Shown here piece after piece: positions 1-12,316 of a stretch of 64,000 nt of DNA. Made by a program: the position numbers and the translations under genes. How positions within the stretch are numbered: the first letter of the stretch is position 1; each line of letters opens with the position of its first letter. The notes below the pieces were generated by a model, which was not told where the DNA came from, did no database searches, and saw only the letters and a program-made list of their open reading frames with translations. The stretch is from Nectonema munidae (taxonomy: Eukaryota > Nematomorpha > Nectonematoida > Nectonematidae): the NCBI GenBank assembly GCA_030549495.1, contig JAUIRK010000089.1, forward strand, positions 223,620 through 287,619, given 5' to 3'.

Positions 1-594
1 GAAATATCTTTAATTTAATTATTTTTAATTTGTTTTTTTTGCAATTGATATTTTCACGTTTTTAAAATAGATCCCGAGTTATTTTTTGGCAAAATTAAAC
101 ATTTCCGATATTTGAGAGAAGCAATAGAAGTGATGATTCAACTCAAGTTACTGATATTGTTATAACTGGGCCACCTGAAGGTTCATAATGAAAATTATAA
201 TGAAAATATTTCTACAGAAGTAGCCGGTGAATTGGGTGTTTTTGTAAATGAAGGTTTAGGTGATTTGGATGAAGAACAAAACTTAAAAATGTAAAAAAAA
301 AAGCTACACTAAACTAGCTAAAAAAACATTTGAAGGCAAAATTTTTTTGACTTCATCTAAAAAAGACCGTTTGAAAGACTTACTAAATGTGCATCCTTTT
401 CTTTTGTCTTATGATGAATTTGGATTATACATATATTTTATCGATGATATCGTTAAGAAATATGGAAAACGAGATAAAAATGATCCATCGTTTAACATAA
501 ATAAAAACTAGAAATTGTAAGTTCTCTTGTATTCGATCCATATTACTAACTAAGTATATAAATAAAAAAGATATGTTGAAGTTCTTATGTATTA

Positions 595-1395
595 CACTTC
601 CATGTGGTTACAATACATGAAGTTCAGAAAGAGATTATTGGTAAGTCTTTTCAACTTGAATGCAAACTTCTTCCATAAGCAATGTCTCAAAATAATTTTC
701 AAAAAATAAAGCGTTACCTTTACCTAGCCGATAATCAAATATTGGAGAGTTCAAAAATGGCAAAGGTGAAACCTTTATAACATTTGTTAAATTTAAAGAT
801 GACACAATTCGGTGTTATGCATGAAAATTTGTGAATTGACGAATCAATGGTGCCGTATTTTGGGAGACACTCTTGCAACCAGTTCATCAAATCAAAGCCC
901 ATTATATTTGGCTATAAAATATTGACACTTTGCAGCTCAACAGGTGCACCATACTGTGTTGAAATATATGAAGGAATATTTGATAATGAAATTGGACCAC
1001 TGAGTATTAGACTTGTAAACGCTATACTAAAAGTATGTAAAACTCCTTTTGTAAACGCATATAATATTGGAATTGATGGTGTAGATATTATGGATAGAGC
1101 TCTTGCTGACTTTCAGCAAGGCATATTTGGTAAAAAAATGGTATTGGAACTTTATTAATACTTGGAATTCTTTTCTCTTTTACAAACATATGACAAAAAG
1201 ATTTCAGAAGAGCTCTTGTGGAATGTTTTTTGAAATGTGAAATCTCAATAAATGTCGAATCAAGACTTGGACCAAATTGTTTGATCTAAAATCCAGTAAG
1301 AAAAGATAATGTCAACCATAGACCTGTTTCTATAACGCCAAGAAAATGTGTAGTTTGCAAAAAAAGTGCTCGAATTCAATGTTGCAAATGTTAAA
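595..1395 (+). pseudogene. piggyBac-type transposase relic (copy 1)
   Basis: Broken piggyBac transposase. The longest open piece (847-1158) starts with MVPYFGRHSCNQFIKSKP, matching the conserved block around the first catalytic Asp region of piggyBac proteins, and continues with FGYKILTLCSSTG. It then jumps directly to a late block, GIDGVDIMDRALADF, so the middle of the catalytic core (the 'DNFFTS' region) is deleted. Just upstream, frame-broken sequence still resembles the preceding piggyBac segment. At 1330-1395 another frame reads KCVVCKKSARIQCCKC and a stop, which is the C-terminal Cys-rich finger typical of the family. No convincing TTAA-flanked ends were found. Family assignment is firm; the copy is inactive and fragmentary. 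Confidence 0.85.
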
Positions 1396-3049
1396 GACTC
1401 TACAATTAAATGATTTTTTCCAAAAATATAATGAATGAATTTTTGATATCATTTAAACCCAATGTCTATATATGTAGACTTCTAAAAAAATGTTAAAAAT
1501 AATTTTTTTTTCAAATTTATTTTAGAATGTTTTTTTTATCAAATAATTGAAAGGTTGTATGCAAATTTTTGACTTGTTATATATATTTTTTCATCACTTA
1601 GGTTAATATGGGTTATGATAAACCCATTTGTTCAGCGGGTGTTTTACCTGAAGATGCAAGATTCGATGAAAATGATATTTTGAAGCAAACTTCGAAAGGA
1701 AGATGCAGAGTTAAAGAACACGTGCAAAAAATATACCATTCATTTACATGCAAAAAGGGGAAATTTGTTTCCACCAAACCCACTATCATAGATAAAAAAG
1801 CAAACAAAAAAACACAATTTAGTGAAAATCTCTATTATTGTTATTTTCAAGGATGTGAAGTGAGAGCTATATTTTTTGCTTTTAGAGTCCGAGTCAAATC
1901 CAGAAATATAACTCACACTCAAACTCGACAGATATATATGTCATCTTCTTATTCTATAATATAAAGATTGTAAGCGAATTGAGTATATATATATAACATT
2001 TTTTCGCATTTTTCCACTTCGAACTAAAATTTTTATATGATGAAAGGGGGTTTGAATTTTTTTATCCACATCTACCTTATTTTGGATTCTGAATTTGATG
2101 GTTATAGAGGTGTGACCCCATATTGTGGTCAATGACCCGTGTCAGAGAATGAAATTTTGCGATTTACGTGTTAGGTGTATTTTTTATAAAAAAAAATTAT
2201 GTGGAATTAAAGTAGACATATGTATGAATAATAATTTTTCAGAATTACGCCTCAAAAATCCGAATTTCAACATTTTTGATCAAATTTTGTTCAAAAACTA
2301 AAATTTATTTTTTTCTAATATTTTTATGAAAGGATGCAGATTGAGTTATATTTTATTCTAATATTTGAAATTTTTGAAAAATATTTAGTTTTGATATGTT
2401 TTTTTCCCAATTTTCACTTTTTGACGTTAAAAAATGACGTCAATTTTACCCCATGAATTGGAGCCCTAAAATAAAAATGACATCCTATTTTATTTTTTTG
2501 CCCAACTCTTTCTCTACAAGATAATGTAAAAAAAAATCTATATTTGTTGCATAAAATTTTCGACAAAATGACTCCAAACAAGGTAACTTTGACAAATTTG
2601 TCGATTTTTTTAAATTTGGTTAAAAATATTAAAAAAATATTTTTTAAAAAAATAAATTACCTAATGGTGTTTTAAACATACGAAAATATATATAAATGCT
2701 GAAAAAAATTTTTTATTTTAAAATCGGTCTGCGTAAATTTTAATTTGGACTTTAGAAAATAATATATTTATATTTCTAATTTTTACATTAAGAGGTGCAT
2801 AATAGTTTGAATTTTAACATAAAACTTTAAATTTTTGAAAAAATTTTTTTTTGTTTTTTTATTTTCAATTTTACCTTTTAGGCGTTAAAAATTCGTCTAA
2901 AATAGATGTTTTATTTTATTTTAAGAAAATGTTTACAATTTTAATTAAATAATTTTCTCTCATATTTATAGAGCTTTCTTTTCTCTACAATTTAGTTTAA
3001 AAAATTTTACTTTTTCATTTTTCAATTTTTGTTTAGGGAGTTAACCATA
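1396..3049. other. AT-rich non-coding stretch
   Basis: Very AT-rich sequence with long A and T runs. An open frame at 1608-1964 is not recognised and has no codon signature that convinces me. Nothing else seen. Confidence 0.5.
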
Positions 3050-3195
3050 GAGAGTACATAAAAATTTTTGAGCACTTGCGCCGCTTGTATCGAGCTAGGA
3101 GGGAAGGAGGATCGATTCTGTCTCGAACCCAAGGAGATATCGAAACCTAGTATCTAGCCAATCTTACTTACGCCCCTCTCAGGAGTACAAAATCA
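3050..3195 (-). repeat. possible tRNA-derived SINE-like patch
   Basis: A GC-rich island in very AT-rich DNA. Read on the minus strand it carries TGGCTAGATACTAGG, which resembles a polymerase III A box, and about 31 bases further GGGTTCGAGAC, which resembles a B box (GGTTCGANNCC). The spacing is shorter than in a normal tRNA, and I could not fold a cloverleaf or see a poly(A) tail, so a decayed tRNA-derived SINE is only a possibility. Confidence 0.3.
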
Positions 3196-4689
3196 TTTGA
3201 TCTTAAAAAAAATAGATTAGCTTTTCAGCAATTAAATTCATCCATTACATTCAATCATTTTATGTTATTTTTAAGGATGTCCCAATTATCACCAACGTGG
3301 CTTTGCTACTCTTAATTCTTTGGTTGGAATTCAGTATCAAGTTTATTTCGTTCGTAATTCGACACACGTCGTTCAATTGTGCTTTCTCAATAAAAACAAC
3401 CCAGGGTACCTTTAGTTTCATCAAATAAGAAACAGACATAATGTCATAGTAAGGAGTCTTAGGCGATTACACTAAATGTTCTATACCAGATCTTTGATAT
3501 TTATGTTATCATCCTTTTTGTGTGATTTTGTTCATAAATGAAATATTTTCACATTTTACTAAAAACTCACAATGTTCCTTGATATGAAAAAATCGCACAA
3601 CTTAAAATATGAAATCTGAACTTTTGAAATGTCGTATACATTATTCATTTATAACCAGAATCAAAATATTTTAAAGAAAATATCAAAATCATGCCGTTTT
3701 CTATTAATCGGGAGGTAGGAGGTTAAATAAATTTCTCCTAACTTTTAAAATCAACCGGATGCAAATGATAACAGAGTAGAACATGTTTAAGTAGAGTAAA
3801 GCAGTGTTTAAAATAAAAATGGCATAAATAAATCATTTTTACGGGCGGAACATGTTTAAATGGAAAATTTTAGTTCCATTTATTGAAGAAACAAAAGTTT
3901 GATATTTATAGGTCATTAGATTTGGAAAAAATGGGAATTGTGTTAAAGATTATAAATATAAGCTATTATAAAATAAAATAGATATGTTCTTACTACCAGT
4001 GCGCCTTTTTTCAAATAGTATTTAAAATACGTTTTCCATGGCAATTTATAAGTGATGGAACGAAACAAAAATTTTGTACAATTCCGATCCTTCTTACTCT
4101 AAACAAATTACTTTCAGATTTGAAAAATCAGACTTTGTTATCAACAGTACAAAAGTTTATCAAAAATAAGTGCTACAAATTTGAAGAGATTTTCTATAGT
4201 TCAGGCATTTACGCAGCTAACAAGGCAGATTTCTTTTTAATTTAAGCACTTATATCTATGGAGTCAAATGCTTACCGTTAAAAATATCGCACTATCTGGA
4301 ACGTTTTACCATTTTTCAAGCCTTGATAATATTCTTTGAACTGTAGATTTCGTCAAATATTGCTCATGGGTTATTTTTATATACGCATAGATAGCCTTAA
4401 ATATTTGAAATAAAAGTGCAAAGTAGTCATATACTTTAATATTAAACTGGGCAAAATAGCCATGTTTATTCAACCTTTTAGAGCCATTATAGATTTCGAG
4501 GAATCAAAAAAAATAACGTCTTATGTGTAGATGAATTTCAATAAAATTAGGTAATCAATGGGGTTTTTCAAATTTATCAAAAATAAACTGAAATTTTTAT
4601 AAAAAAAAGGGTTAGATTTTGGTTTTAATCCCCATCTTCTCACTCTGCTTTCCATTATTTATTTTTTTTATCAAATATTATCTTTTTTA
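3196..4689. other. non-coding stretch 3' of the RSRC2-like gene
   Basis: AT-rich sequence downstream of the resolved RSRC2-like exons. I searched the minus strand by eye for the family's conserved C-terminal end (a Gly-Leu-Gly-Phe motif preceded by a His-Thr pair) and did not find it. No other coding signal or repeat recognised. Confidence 0.5.
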
Positions 4690-4823
4690 CTAACATTCTT
4701 GTGAATTTATGAGGGAGTGGCGCCAATACAATAAATGAAAATACTTTAGTAAGATTCTATCAGCATGTATTATACAAAATGGCGCGTTGAAGTGTTCTAA
4801 AATTAGATCAAGAATGAATAAAC

Positions 4824-7800
4824 CTTTGATGCCCATGAGTTTTCTGAATTTTGCGGTGTCTCCTTTTTCAGAGAATTGCGCGTGCTTCCAATACTCCTCC
4901 GTTGCGTTTCTAGAAGGCAGAGATGGGGATGGTGTCACGACGCCTGCACCGCTCTCCAATTCCTTTTTCTTTTTAGAATTTTGCCATAATAACTTTCTTT
5001 TTTGAAGTGTTTCTGCGTACCTGAAGAAACATAAGCATTATCTAGAAAAAGTATTTCAAAGCCTAAACAATATCCATGCTTTCTATAATGGGCAAAAAAG
5101 TGGTTTCAAGGGAACTAGTGAAAAATATAGGAGAAAAACTAACATGAATATGAAAGACTTACTTGGCAGGATTAACAGCGATAGGGTTGTAATATTTAGG
5201 CAATTCAATGCCCGTTTCCTGTTGTGTTTTTTGAACGAGATTTTCCATAGTTTTGCGTATCGTTTCTTGCGGTGAAACGTCAGACTTTTCGACTATTTTC
5301 TTAATTCTTGGTGGAAAAGCGCAAGACTTTGGCTTAGAATAAGAAGAAAAGGAACCCCGTTCTATTCAATATGAGATAAGGATAAGGTAGGAGGTTAACA
5401 CGAAAAAAATGAAATATACTTTGCCTCTCATGCAAGCGTTTATTGGGAGTGTTTATGGGAGAGTCATCTCTGTGAGAGTGTTTGTGCTTATGAGGACGGG
5501 GCGATTTTGAAGAGGAGGTGGAGGAAGATCTTCTGCGATGCTTTCTTTCACGGTGATGATGGCGGTGGTGGTGGCGCCGACTTTTGTGGCGACGAGATTC
5601 TTCTTCACTACTGTGTTTGCGATCGCGCTCTCTCTCTCGCCTATTCACAATTTTTCAAGCTTTAAGCAGAGTCGACTATTGTCGAATTCACAAAATAGAA
5701 ATCGTCTCCGTTTATAAATGGTTTTTAATACAAACCTGCTTTACACCAAATATCGTCTGATTATTCTGGTCGTTCTCAGATTAAGAAAACGAACAGTATG
5801 CTTATCTTTTTCAATGGGGTTTCAAGTAACCTAAAGAGCGGGATATGGATTTTGCACAGCAATAATAACAAAAAACTGCGCCTCGGATAAATTTAACTAT
5901 ATACGTTAAACCAGTGATCCTTAACCTGTGGGGCGTGGATAGTCAACCGAGGAGGTGCAGAAACTATGTCAAAAAGTTCAAAGTCAAAGATTTGACAAGT
6001 TATTTTATGACAAAAAATTCAAAAGGCAATCTATAATGAAATTTATTGTGTTTTTTATCGAAAAGACCTTGTTAATTTTTCAAAAATGCTGAATTAGAAA
6101 GGGGTATCATATATGATACACTGTCCATCACGATAGGGCAGGGTATAAAATATATGAATTAAGAAAGATATATAAAAAATAAAAACAGATGAAAAAATTA
6201 GGAATCACAAATATTTTATCTTTATGATTTTAATACGGTTGGACCTATTCCTGATAAGTTAAAAATATTATCACTTTTCTTATTTTTCATTATTATTTGA
6301 TGCGTTCCAAAAAAAGAAAATATCATGATGATTATCTTAGATACGGATTTGTACCTCTGCAAAAAGGGGACACAGAGGTTCAACAATGTTTTATCTGTTA
6401 TAAAACTTTGGGAAATGATGGAATTAGACCCTCTCGTTTAGAGCGTCACTTGAAAACAACACACCCTACATTTGTAGATAAACCAGTGTAATTTTTCAAA
6501 TCTAAACGGAAATCATTAGAGCAAGTCAAGTTGGATGGGCAATCTTCATTTCTACAACAAAACTCGAAAGCTGTTGAAGCTTCTTATGAAATACCCATGT
6601 TAATCCCAAGGAGTAAAAAGATATTGGAGAATCTTTGATAAAACCATGCTTACTTCGTGCATTATAATTCGTTTTAGAAAAAGACAGTTCAAAAAAGCTT
6701 TATCATATTTCTTTGTCAAATGAGACAGTGAAAGGAAGGATCGATGAACTGTCTCAAAACATCAAAATTTAAGTTCAGAAACAAATTAAGGATTCATCAT
6801 TTTTCGCCATTCGATACGAAATCATTAAAGCATAGCACAATGTTCCCAACTAATAGTATATGCTCGTTTTGTGTAAAGCAATTGTATAAAAGGAAAAATG
6901 TTTATCATTCTTTAGAGAGCCGTGTAACAGCAGCAGCCATTTTTTAAGTTGTATCAAATTTTTTGGAGACAGCCAACTTTCAGGGGGTTCACTGATGGGT
7001 CGTGTACTGATAGAGCTCAAGCTATGCTCGGTCTGCAGTCTGGATTTACTGCTATGGTAAAAGAAAAAAACAAATCGATTGCAGGTACACACTGTATTGT
7101 GTATACTTGAATTGTGAAACCTTAGCATCTAGAAGCTTGCCTCCTGAAATGAATAACATCCTGAATCTGGCTATCAATATTGTTAATTTTATTAAAGGTG
7201 GTTCTTTGATGCTTTTCTGTAAAGATATGGGATCAGAGAGTCAAGCTTTGTTTATTCACAGGAAAATACATTGGTTGTCAAAAGGTAATATACTTAGAAG
7301 GCTTTATGAATGGCGAGATGAAGTAGCACTCTTTTTAGATTCACAAAAAAAAGATATCCATGATAAGTTCAAGTAGTCAATTTTCAACTATCTTTAGCCT
7401 ATCTTGTGGATATCTTTGAAGCTTTCAACCTCAAATTGCGAGGAAAAAACAGCAATATTCTGACACGATTCGAACCTTCATCGCTAAACTCGACCTAAGG
7501 AAATGTCGAATTCAGAAAGGAAATACAGCGTGCTTCAGTAACTTGGATTTTCCTCTCAATCAAAATATTTTCAATTCTGATTTAAAAAAATACAAATAAT
7601 TATACACCTAGAAAACTTAAAAATAGAATTTATGAGATATTTCCCAGATATAGATAAAAAACGAGAAGCCTGGAAGTTCATGAGAAATCCATTTCAGTTT
7701 GAGATTAATGATGTTTTGGATGAAATGCAGGAAAAGTTTCTTAAATTGAAATTTAAGTCTATAGCTGAAGATGACTTTAAAGAACTGGATCTTGAAGCAT

Positions 7801-9550
7801 TTTGGAATAAGTATCTTTCTCTCTACTCTAAAATTGCACATCAAGCTCTTCGGGTTCTTTGTTCTTTTTGGTTCAACCTACCTTTGTGAAGCTGCCTTTT
7901 CTGCACTATTATTGAAAACGATTTACGCTATGTTCTTTATGGCATTGAACTACGCATTCAAGATCTGGTAGCCAAAAAACAGTACCAAAAGACGCACTAA
8001 TGATAGGATAAAATACGAACAAAAATTTTTGTTCTATTTTTTCAAAATAATTTCGAGTAAAATTACTAACGTTAATTATCGATTAAAAATGCAGATATAA
8101 TTTAGTTTTTATGTATCTTTAGCTATAACTTTTGATTGATAAAATTTCATATAAACACATTTAAAGCACAAATAAAAAATGTTATAAAGTTTAGATTTAA
8201 GACATAATATTATTTGATATTTAATCTCTGAGGAAATTTTGTAGGTGGTGGGCGTATAAAAATAATGAAGATATAGGGGAGGGGTGGCAAGAAAAATGTT
8301 AAGAACGACACGATTTTATCCAACTACACAAAGGTAATACATTTAAAAAGGTTAACTACTATAATAACAAAACATAAAATTTAATATTTACAATTTAACT
8401 TTATAATCATTCTGATGAAACAATATATATTATAACAATATAATTATTTTCTGATCAACTTTAATGATGGGAAAAAATTATATCAAATAGGAGCGGAAAA
8501 GCATCACTAAGAGGTAAGCGCAGCTCTAGGAGCCGCATTTACCTACCTATGTGCCTGACCTCAAATCTTTGATAAATATAATTAACTGAATAAAAATTTT
8601 AATTACTAACAAACTAAGTATCCAACTTACTAAATAATCGGCAGGCCAACTAATTAACCAACAAACTAACTTTGCAAAATGATGGTATTTTTGAAGAGGA
8701 GTGCATAGTATGTTTAAATAAATGCTATTCATCACTGCATCCAAAGAGATGTGTTGTCGTTTAATGTAACAGTGTGGAGAGAATGTTCAAAATCAAGACA
8801 CTCATTTGATGGGTGCATTTTTAACAAAAAGATTGGAAAATTTAGATTTGACACTGAAATTTTCATAAGATGGATAGATAGGTAATTAACAAAATAGGGC
8901 ATTGCATTACTTCTTTGAAGATTCTGAATTCCTGTTGCTTTTGCTCTTTTTTGAAACCTTGTTTTTATCCTCTTTACGTAAAATCTTTTTGGTATCCACA
9001 GAAGGTTCTGATTGAGATAAAAAATTATATTTAGATTAATTATTACAAACGCATAAAAACGAAATACCATCTAGTTTACTTGGAGGAGAAGAAAACCCAA
9101 GATAGTGTGAGTCTTGTGCAATTGAACTTTGTTTAGGAGGTAATGGATATGCAGAGAAATGTTTTCCACTAAAAATTAAATTATACTTTATTTAAAAGAA
9201 ATTTAAAACCCTTAATTAACCTTTTACTAACACTGCAAACTTCAGTAACTGAATCTAAAAAAATAAAAAAAATTAAGAGAAGAACGACATGAAATAATAA
9301 AATTTGCAAAAAATTAAGCAAAAAATACTTTAATGACAGGTTCAGCATTTTTGTCTTCGGTTCCAAGGAAATTGGAAGATAAGAATACTAGCGAGAGAAT
9401 CAGAATTTTTCCAAAAATTGCAAACTCATTTAATTTAAAATTTATTGTATATTTATAGTTTCAATTTAATAATATAGGAATATCAAAAAATAAGGTTTTA
9501 ATTTAAAAAAATAGATTATAGAAAAAAAGTTAACCTGAAGAGTCTTCCAT
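4824..9550 (-). CDS. RSRC2: RSRC2-like arginine/serine-rich coiled-coil protein (seven exons, 3' end unresolved)
   Basis: RSRC2 proteins are nuclear SR-related proteins, presumed to act in mRNA processing. Seven exons join in phase on the minus strand: 9550-9535 (ATG), 9254-9221, 9168-9068, 9007-8911, 5640-5420, 5361-5163 and 5020-4824; each intron is GT-AG. The N-terminal half is Ser/Lys rich; exon 5 encodes an Arg/His/Ser low-complexity domain. The diagnostic C-terminal blocks are QETGIELPKYYNPIAVNPAKY, KRKLLWQ and KFRKLMGIK, closely matching the vertebrate RSRC2 blocks ETGIAVPSYYNPAAVNPMK and KFRKLMGIK. The family's final exon is not found; without splicing after MGIK the frame runs to a stop at 4690. 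A 3.3-kb intron (8910-5641) holds a hAT insertion. The protein is about 300 residues, shorter than human RSRC2. The identity is firm; the first two exons and the 5420/5361 junction are inferred from phase and splice sites. Confidence 0.8.
5912..8311 (+). pseudogene. ZBED5-like hAT transposon relic (copy 1)
   Basis: hAT-superfamily transposase relic of the ZBED5 type, in several frames. The N-terminal block at about 6300-6491 contains SKKRKYHDDYLRYGFVPL followed by a BED-type finger (CFICYKTLG ... RLERHLKTTHP). Middle pieces at 7107-7376 contain the equivalent of the 'HWLSKGNILRRLYEWRDEV' block, and 7632-7950 holds the C-terminal dimerisation region, ending in TYLCEAAFSALL. A hAT-like left end CAGTGATCCTTAACC begins at 5912. 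A right end resembling its reverse complement (GTTAAGAACGACACG) ends near 8311. I could not match an 8-bp target duplication. The copy sits in an intron of the RSRC2-like gene on the opposite strand. It is clearly inactive. Confidence 0.85.
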
Positions 9551-10062
9551 ACTTTCGAACTATCGACACGGTTCAAACCTAAGAAATTTCAAGTAAATTA
9601 ATTGAAATGTAATAGTGCATTCAATACAATGATTCAAATAACGTGTATTGTAATGAAGATATTCCGAATCTAAAGTATTCAAATTAATAACATTGAATAA
9701 TATGTACAAGTTCAGCTTAACCCTTTTGCCATTTGTGCAAAAAATTTTAATTGTTGTTTTTAGACGTGACACAAATAAAAATATAAAGTAATAAAGTCAA
9801 CTCCACGCCTATATATACCAAAGTAGATAAAACAGAAAAATTCCCAGTTTAGAAAGATTTTTTAATTAATGAAATTTAACTCTATAAATCAAATCTTCTT
9901 ATTTTGAGGATTGATTGAAAAGAAAAGCATGTTGTTCAAAATGAAAAAAACTTTGTTAGTTGAACTTAACAGAATTTTCAAAATTAAAAGTTGTTTCGAA
10001 GAAAATAGGTTTACAGAATAAATTAGAGCCAAATTTGCGCATAAAAAACGCAGATAAGAATA
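9551..10062. other. putative upstream region of the RSRC2-like gene
   Basis: AT-rich. On the minus strand a good acceptor-like tract (TTTCTTAG) ends at about 9579, 28 bases before the proposed ATG, so the start exon may be preceded by a separate untranslated exon. No promoter element identified. Confidence 0.35.
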
Positions 10063-10287
10063 CAGTGGAAACTCGGTTGCGAACTTAATTCCTTACTTAA
10101 AGCCGTTCGTTAAACAAAATGTACGTGAAACAAAGAGGTTTTTTTTTCATTAAAAAGACCCAATTTTTGAAAACATCAAGCGAGGAACAGTTTATGAGGT
10201 AATTCAAAATTTATTGGCCAAAATTGTTCGTAAACACATTTGTTTGTAGGTCAAGTTGTTCGTTGACCGAGGTTCCAACTTCCACTG
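10063..10287. mobile_element. pogo/Tigger-type MITE with TA target duplication
   Basis: 225-bp non-autonomous element. Left end TA|CAGTGGAAACTCGGTTGCGA; right end, reverse-complemented, CAGTGGAAGTTGGAACCTCG, followed by TA at 10288-10289. The CAGT start, the CTCGGTT core and the TA duplication are typical of pogo/Tigger (Tc1-mariner superfamily). No coding content. Confidence 0.7.
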
Positions 10288-10723
10288 TAAAGGTACCATA
10301 GGGTGTTTTCACCGAGAAGGCACAATTGCGCCGCTAAGCGAAGTAAAAATAATGCTGGAAAAGTGGGACATCTGGAAACCCTATCGTGGCGGGATCGTAA
10401 AAAAGGTCATTTTCAAATATTCAAAACAATTTCATTATTTTAATATTATTATAAGGATTAACCTTTATACTTGTGTCTGTTACAATTTGTAACATTTAAT
10501 GAAAAGTTTTCGGGACTTAGTAAAATTTTTATAAACTGATACTTATTAGGAATGAATAAATTGATTAATTACTTTATTTAAAAAAAATCAATCAAAAATA
10601 TTCTTGTAATGGTTTGAGTACGTGTTTTTTATTTCAATTTTTGTGATTTCTTGTTTTATTATAATTTTAAAATGAAAGCTTGCAAGCAAAGCATAAAGGA
10701 GGGTTAAAATTTGTTTTTTTTCT

Positions 10724-12170
10724 ATGGAGAAAATGGATACATATGATCTTCATATAGATACGATTGAAAATGAAAGTACAGAGGGATTCTTTTTTGATAA
10801 AAATCATTATAATGAACATTCAGAAGTTGTTGAAGCTATAAATTATGACATTACGTCAGATTCTGATAGTTTGTTGAAATTTGAAATCGAATCAAACAGT
10901 GAGTCAGAAGAAAGTGAGGATGAAAATTGTGACTATAAACAAGAACCTTTTAAAAATAAAAGAAGAGCTAGAAATGGTATTAAAAAAGTAAAAAAAAATT
11001 AGTAATTTGGATCCTGCTTCCTTGTTTAAACTTTTTTAAACGATTCTACCTTGCATATAATTTAAAAGTATACTAACCTAAAAGTATCTGACATAATAAG
11101 ACGAAGTAATAAAGTATTTTTAAATGAAATTTTTTTATATCGATGAAATAAAAGTTTGTTAAGCTGTGATAAAGAGCTGGTTTAGACGGGGTAATTTTAC
11201 ATCTCTTTCTAAAATGTTGAATCCTTTGGAAAGTAGACCCTTTTACCGTGTGGTACATAAGCTTACAAAGATTTAATTTTTTTAAGAAAAATAAGATTCG
11301 ATAATTTCAGAAATAGAAAAGAAAGACTAAAAAGTTCGCCTAGCAGCAATAAGAGAAATATGAAATGAGTTCTAAGGAAACTTGTTATTATATTTTGATC
11401 CTAGTGAAAGGTTAACTGCAGATGAGCAAATACTAGGATATTGAGGAAAAGTTCCAGGCCGACCTTATATTCCTTCAAAAATGAGAAAATATGGTTTGAA
11501 TACTTTTGGGTTTGTTATGGTGAAAATTGTTTAGCTTCTCAATGCAAAAGTATATACTAGGAAAGAGGGTAGCAGTGTTCACAAATGTTTAGCTAAAGAT
11601 GTCGTTATGGATCTAACTAACCCTTTTTATGACGCAGATAGAAATGTAGTTAAAGCTAATTTTTTACTTTACATCAACTAGCTGTATCTTTATTTCAAAA
11701 AAACTTAACGCTTTTAGGAACTATACGTGTACATAGAAAAGAAGTTACAATATTGTTGAGAAATAAAAAGAGAAAGGGTTTTTGTCTATTTTTTCACAAT
11801 CATAAAAATAAAATTGTTTTGGTCTCATATATTCCAAAGAAAAAAAATGTAATTTTGTTAAGCTCGTCTTATACTGACGAAAATTTGTTAGATGAAGTAC
11901 AAAAAAGACAAGCTTTTATTTTGGATTACAATTTTGAAAAAGAAGTCAATCAATTAGATCAAAATTTGGAAGAGTATACATGTAGGTGCAAATAAAGTTA
12001 TACAAATGAGTTCAGGTACAAAATAAACAGAAGTTGTCATGAAGCAGCTAAATTTTTCGGTTAGATTTCAAATGAAACAACCAACATTTCTGGAAGAAAA
12101 AAGTTGGAGGATGCATAACTTGTAAAAATTTTATCTTAGTCCCAGAAAAATTGTCAAAACTCACTGTTTT
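10724..12170 (+). pseudogene. piggyBac-type transposase relic (copy 2)
   Basis: Second, different piggyBac copy. 10724-11002 encodes an acidic, Ser/Glu/Asp-rich N-terminal region ending in a basic cluster, as in piggyBac proteins. Around 11405-11530 a broken frame reads LTADEQILGY and then YIPSKMRKYGLNTFGF, the conserved block before the second catalytic Asp. Further pieces at 11570-11995 include LAKDVVMDLTNPF, NLTLLGTIRVHRKEV, VSYIPKKKNVILLSS and QLDQNLEEYTCRCK, all collinear with the piggyBac core. It is interrupted by several stops and frame changes. GTGGG|TTAA at 12308-12316 could be the right end; no matching left end was found. Confidence 0.85.
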
Positions 12171-12316
12171 CTTGTTCCAATAAAACTTAATTTTTCATAA
12201 TACTGTATTTTAGAGTTTTACTTGTTGTTTCATTCAAAGTATAATGAAAATTTTTAATACTGATGGTAACAAACACACATCAAAGCTATTAAATTCATCA
12301 CCTTTATGTGGGTTAA

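Noticed and set aside
60-600. Possible N-terminal part of piggyBac copy 1
   Set aside because: Acidic-looking fragments are visible, but no block could be matched securely.
1608-1964. 118-codon open frame after piggyBac copy 1
   Set aside because: Possibly a displaced piggyBac segment, but no block is conserved enough to call it; composition does not clearly differ from chance.
8547-9070. Minus-strand frames of 65 and 112 codons
   Set aside because: The second overlaps the true RSRC2 exon at 9007-8911 in a different frame; neither is coding.
10340-10400. AAAAGTGGGACATCTGGAAACCC-like phrase resembling a transposon end
   Set aside because: Looks like a known kind of repeat terminus, but no partner end was found.
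9717-12316. TTAACCC at 9717 and GGGTTAA at 12310 as the two ends of piggyBac copy 2
   Set aside because: The sequences next to the TTAA sites do not form an inverted repeat and a pogo MITE lies between.
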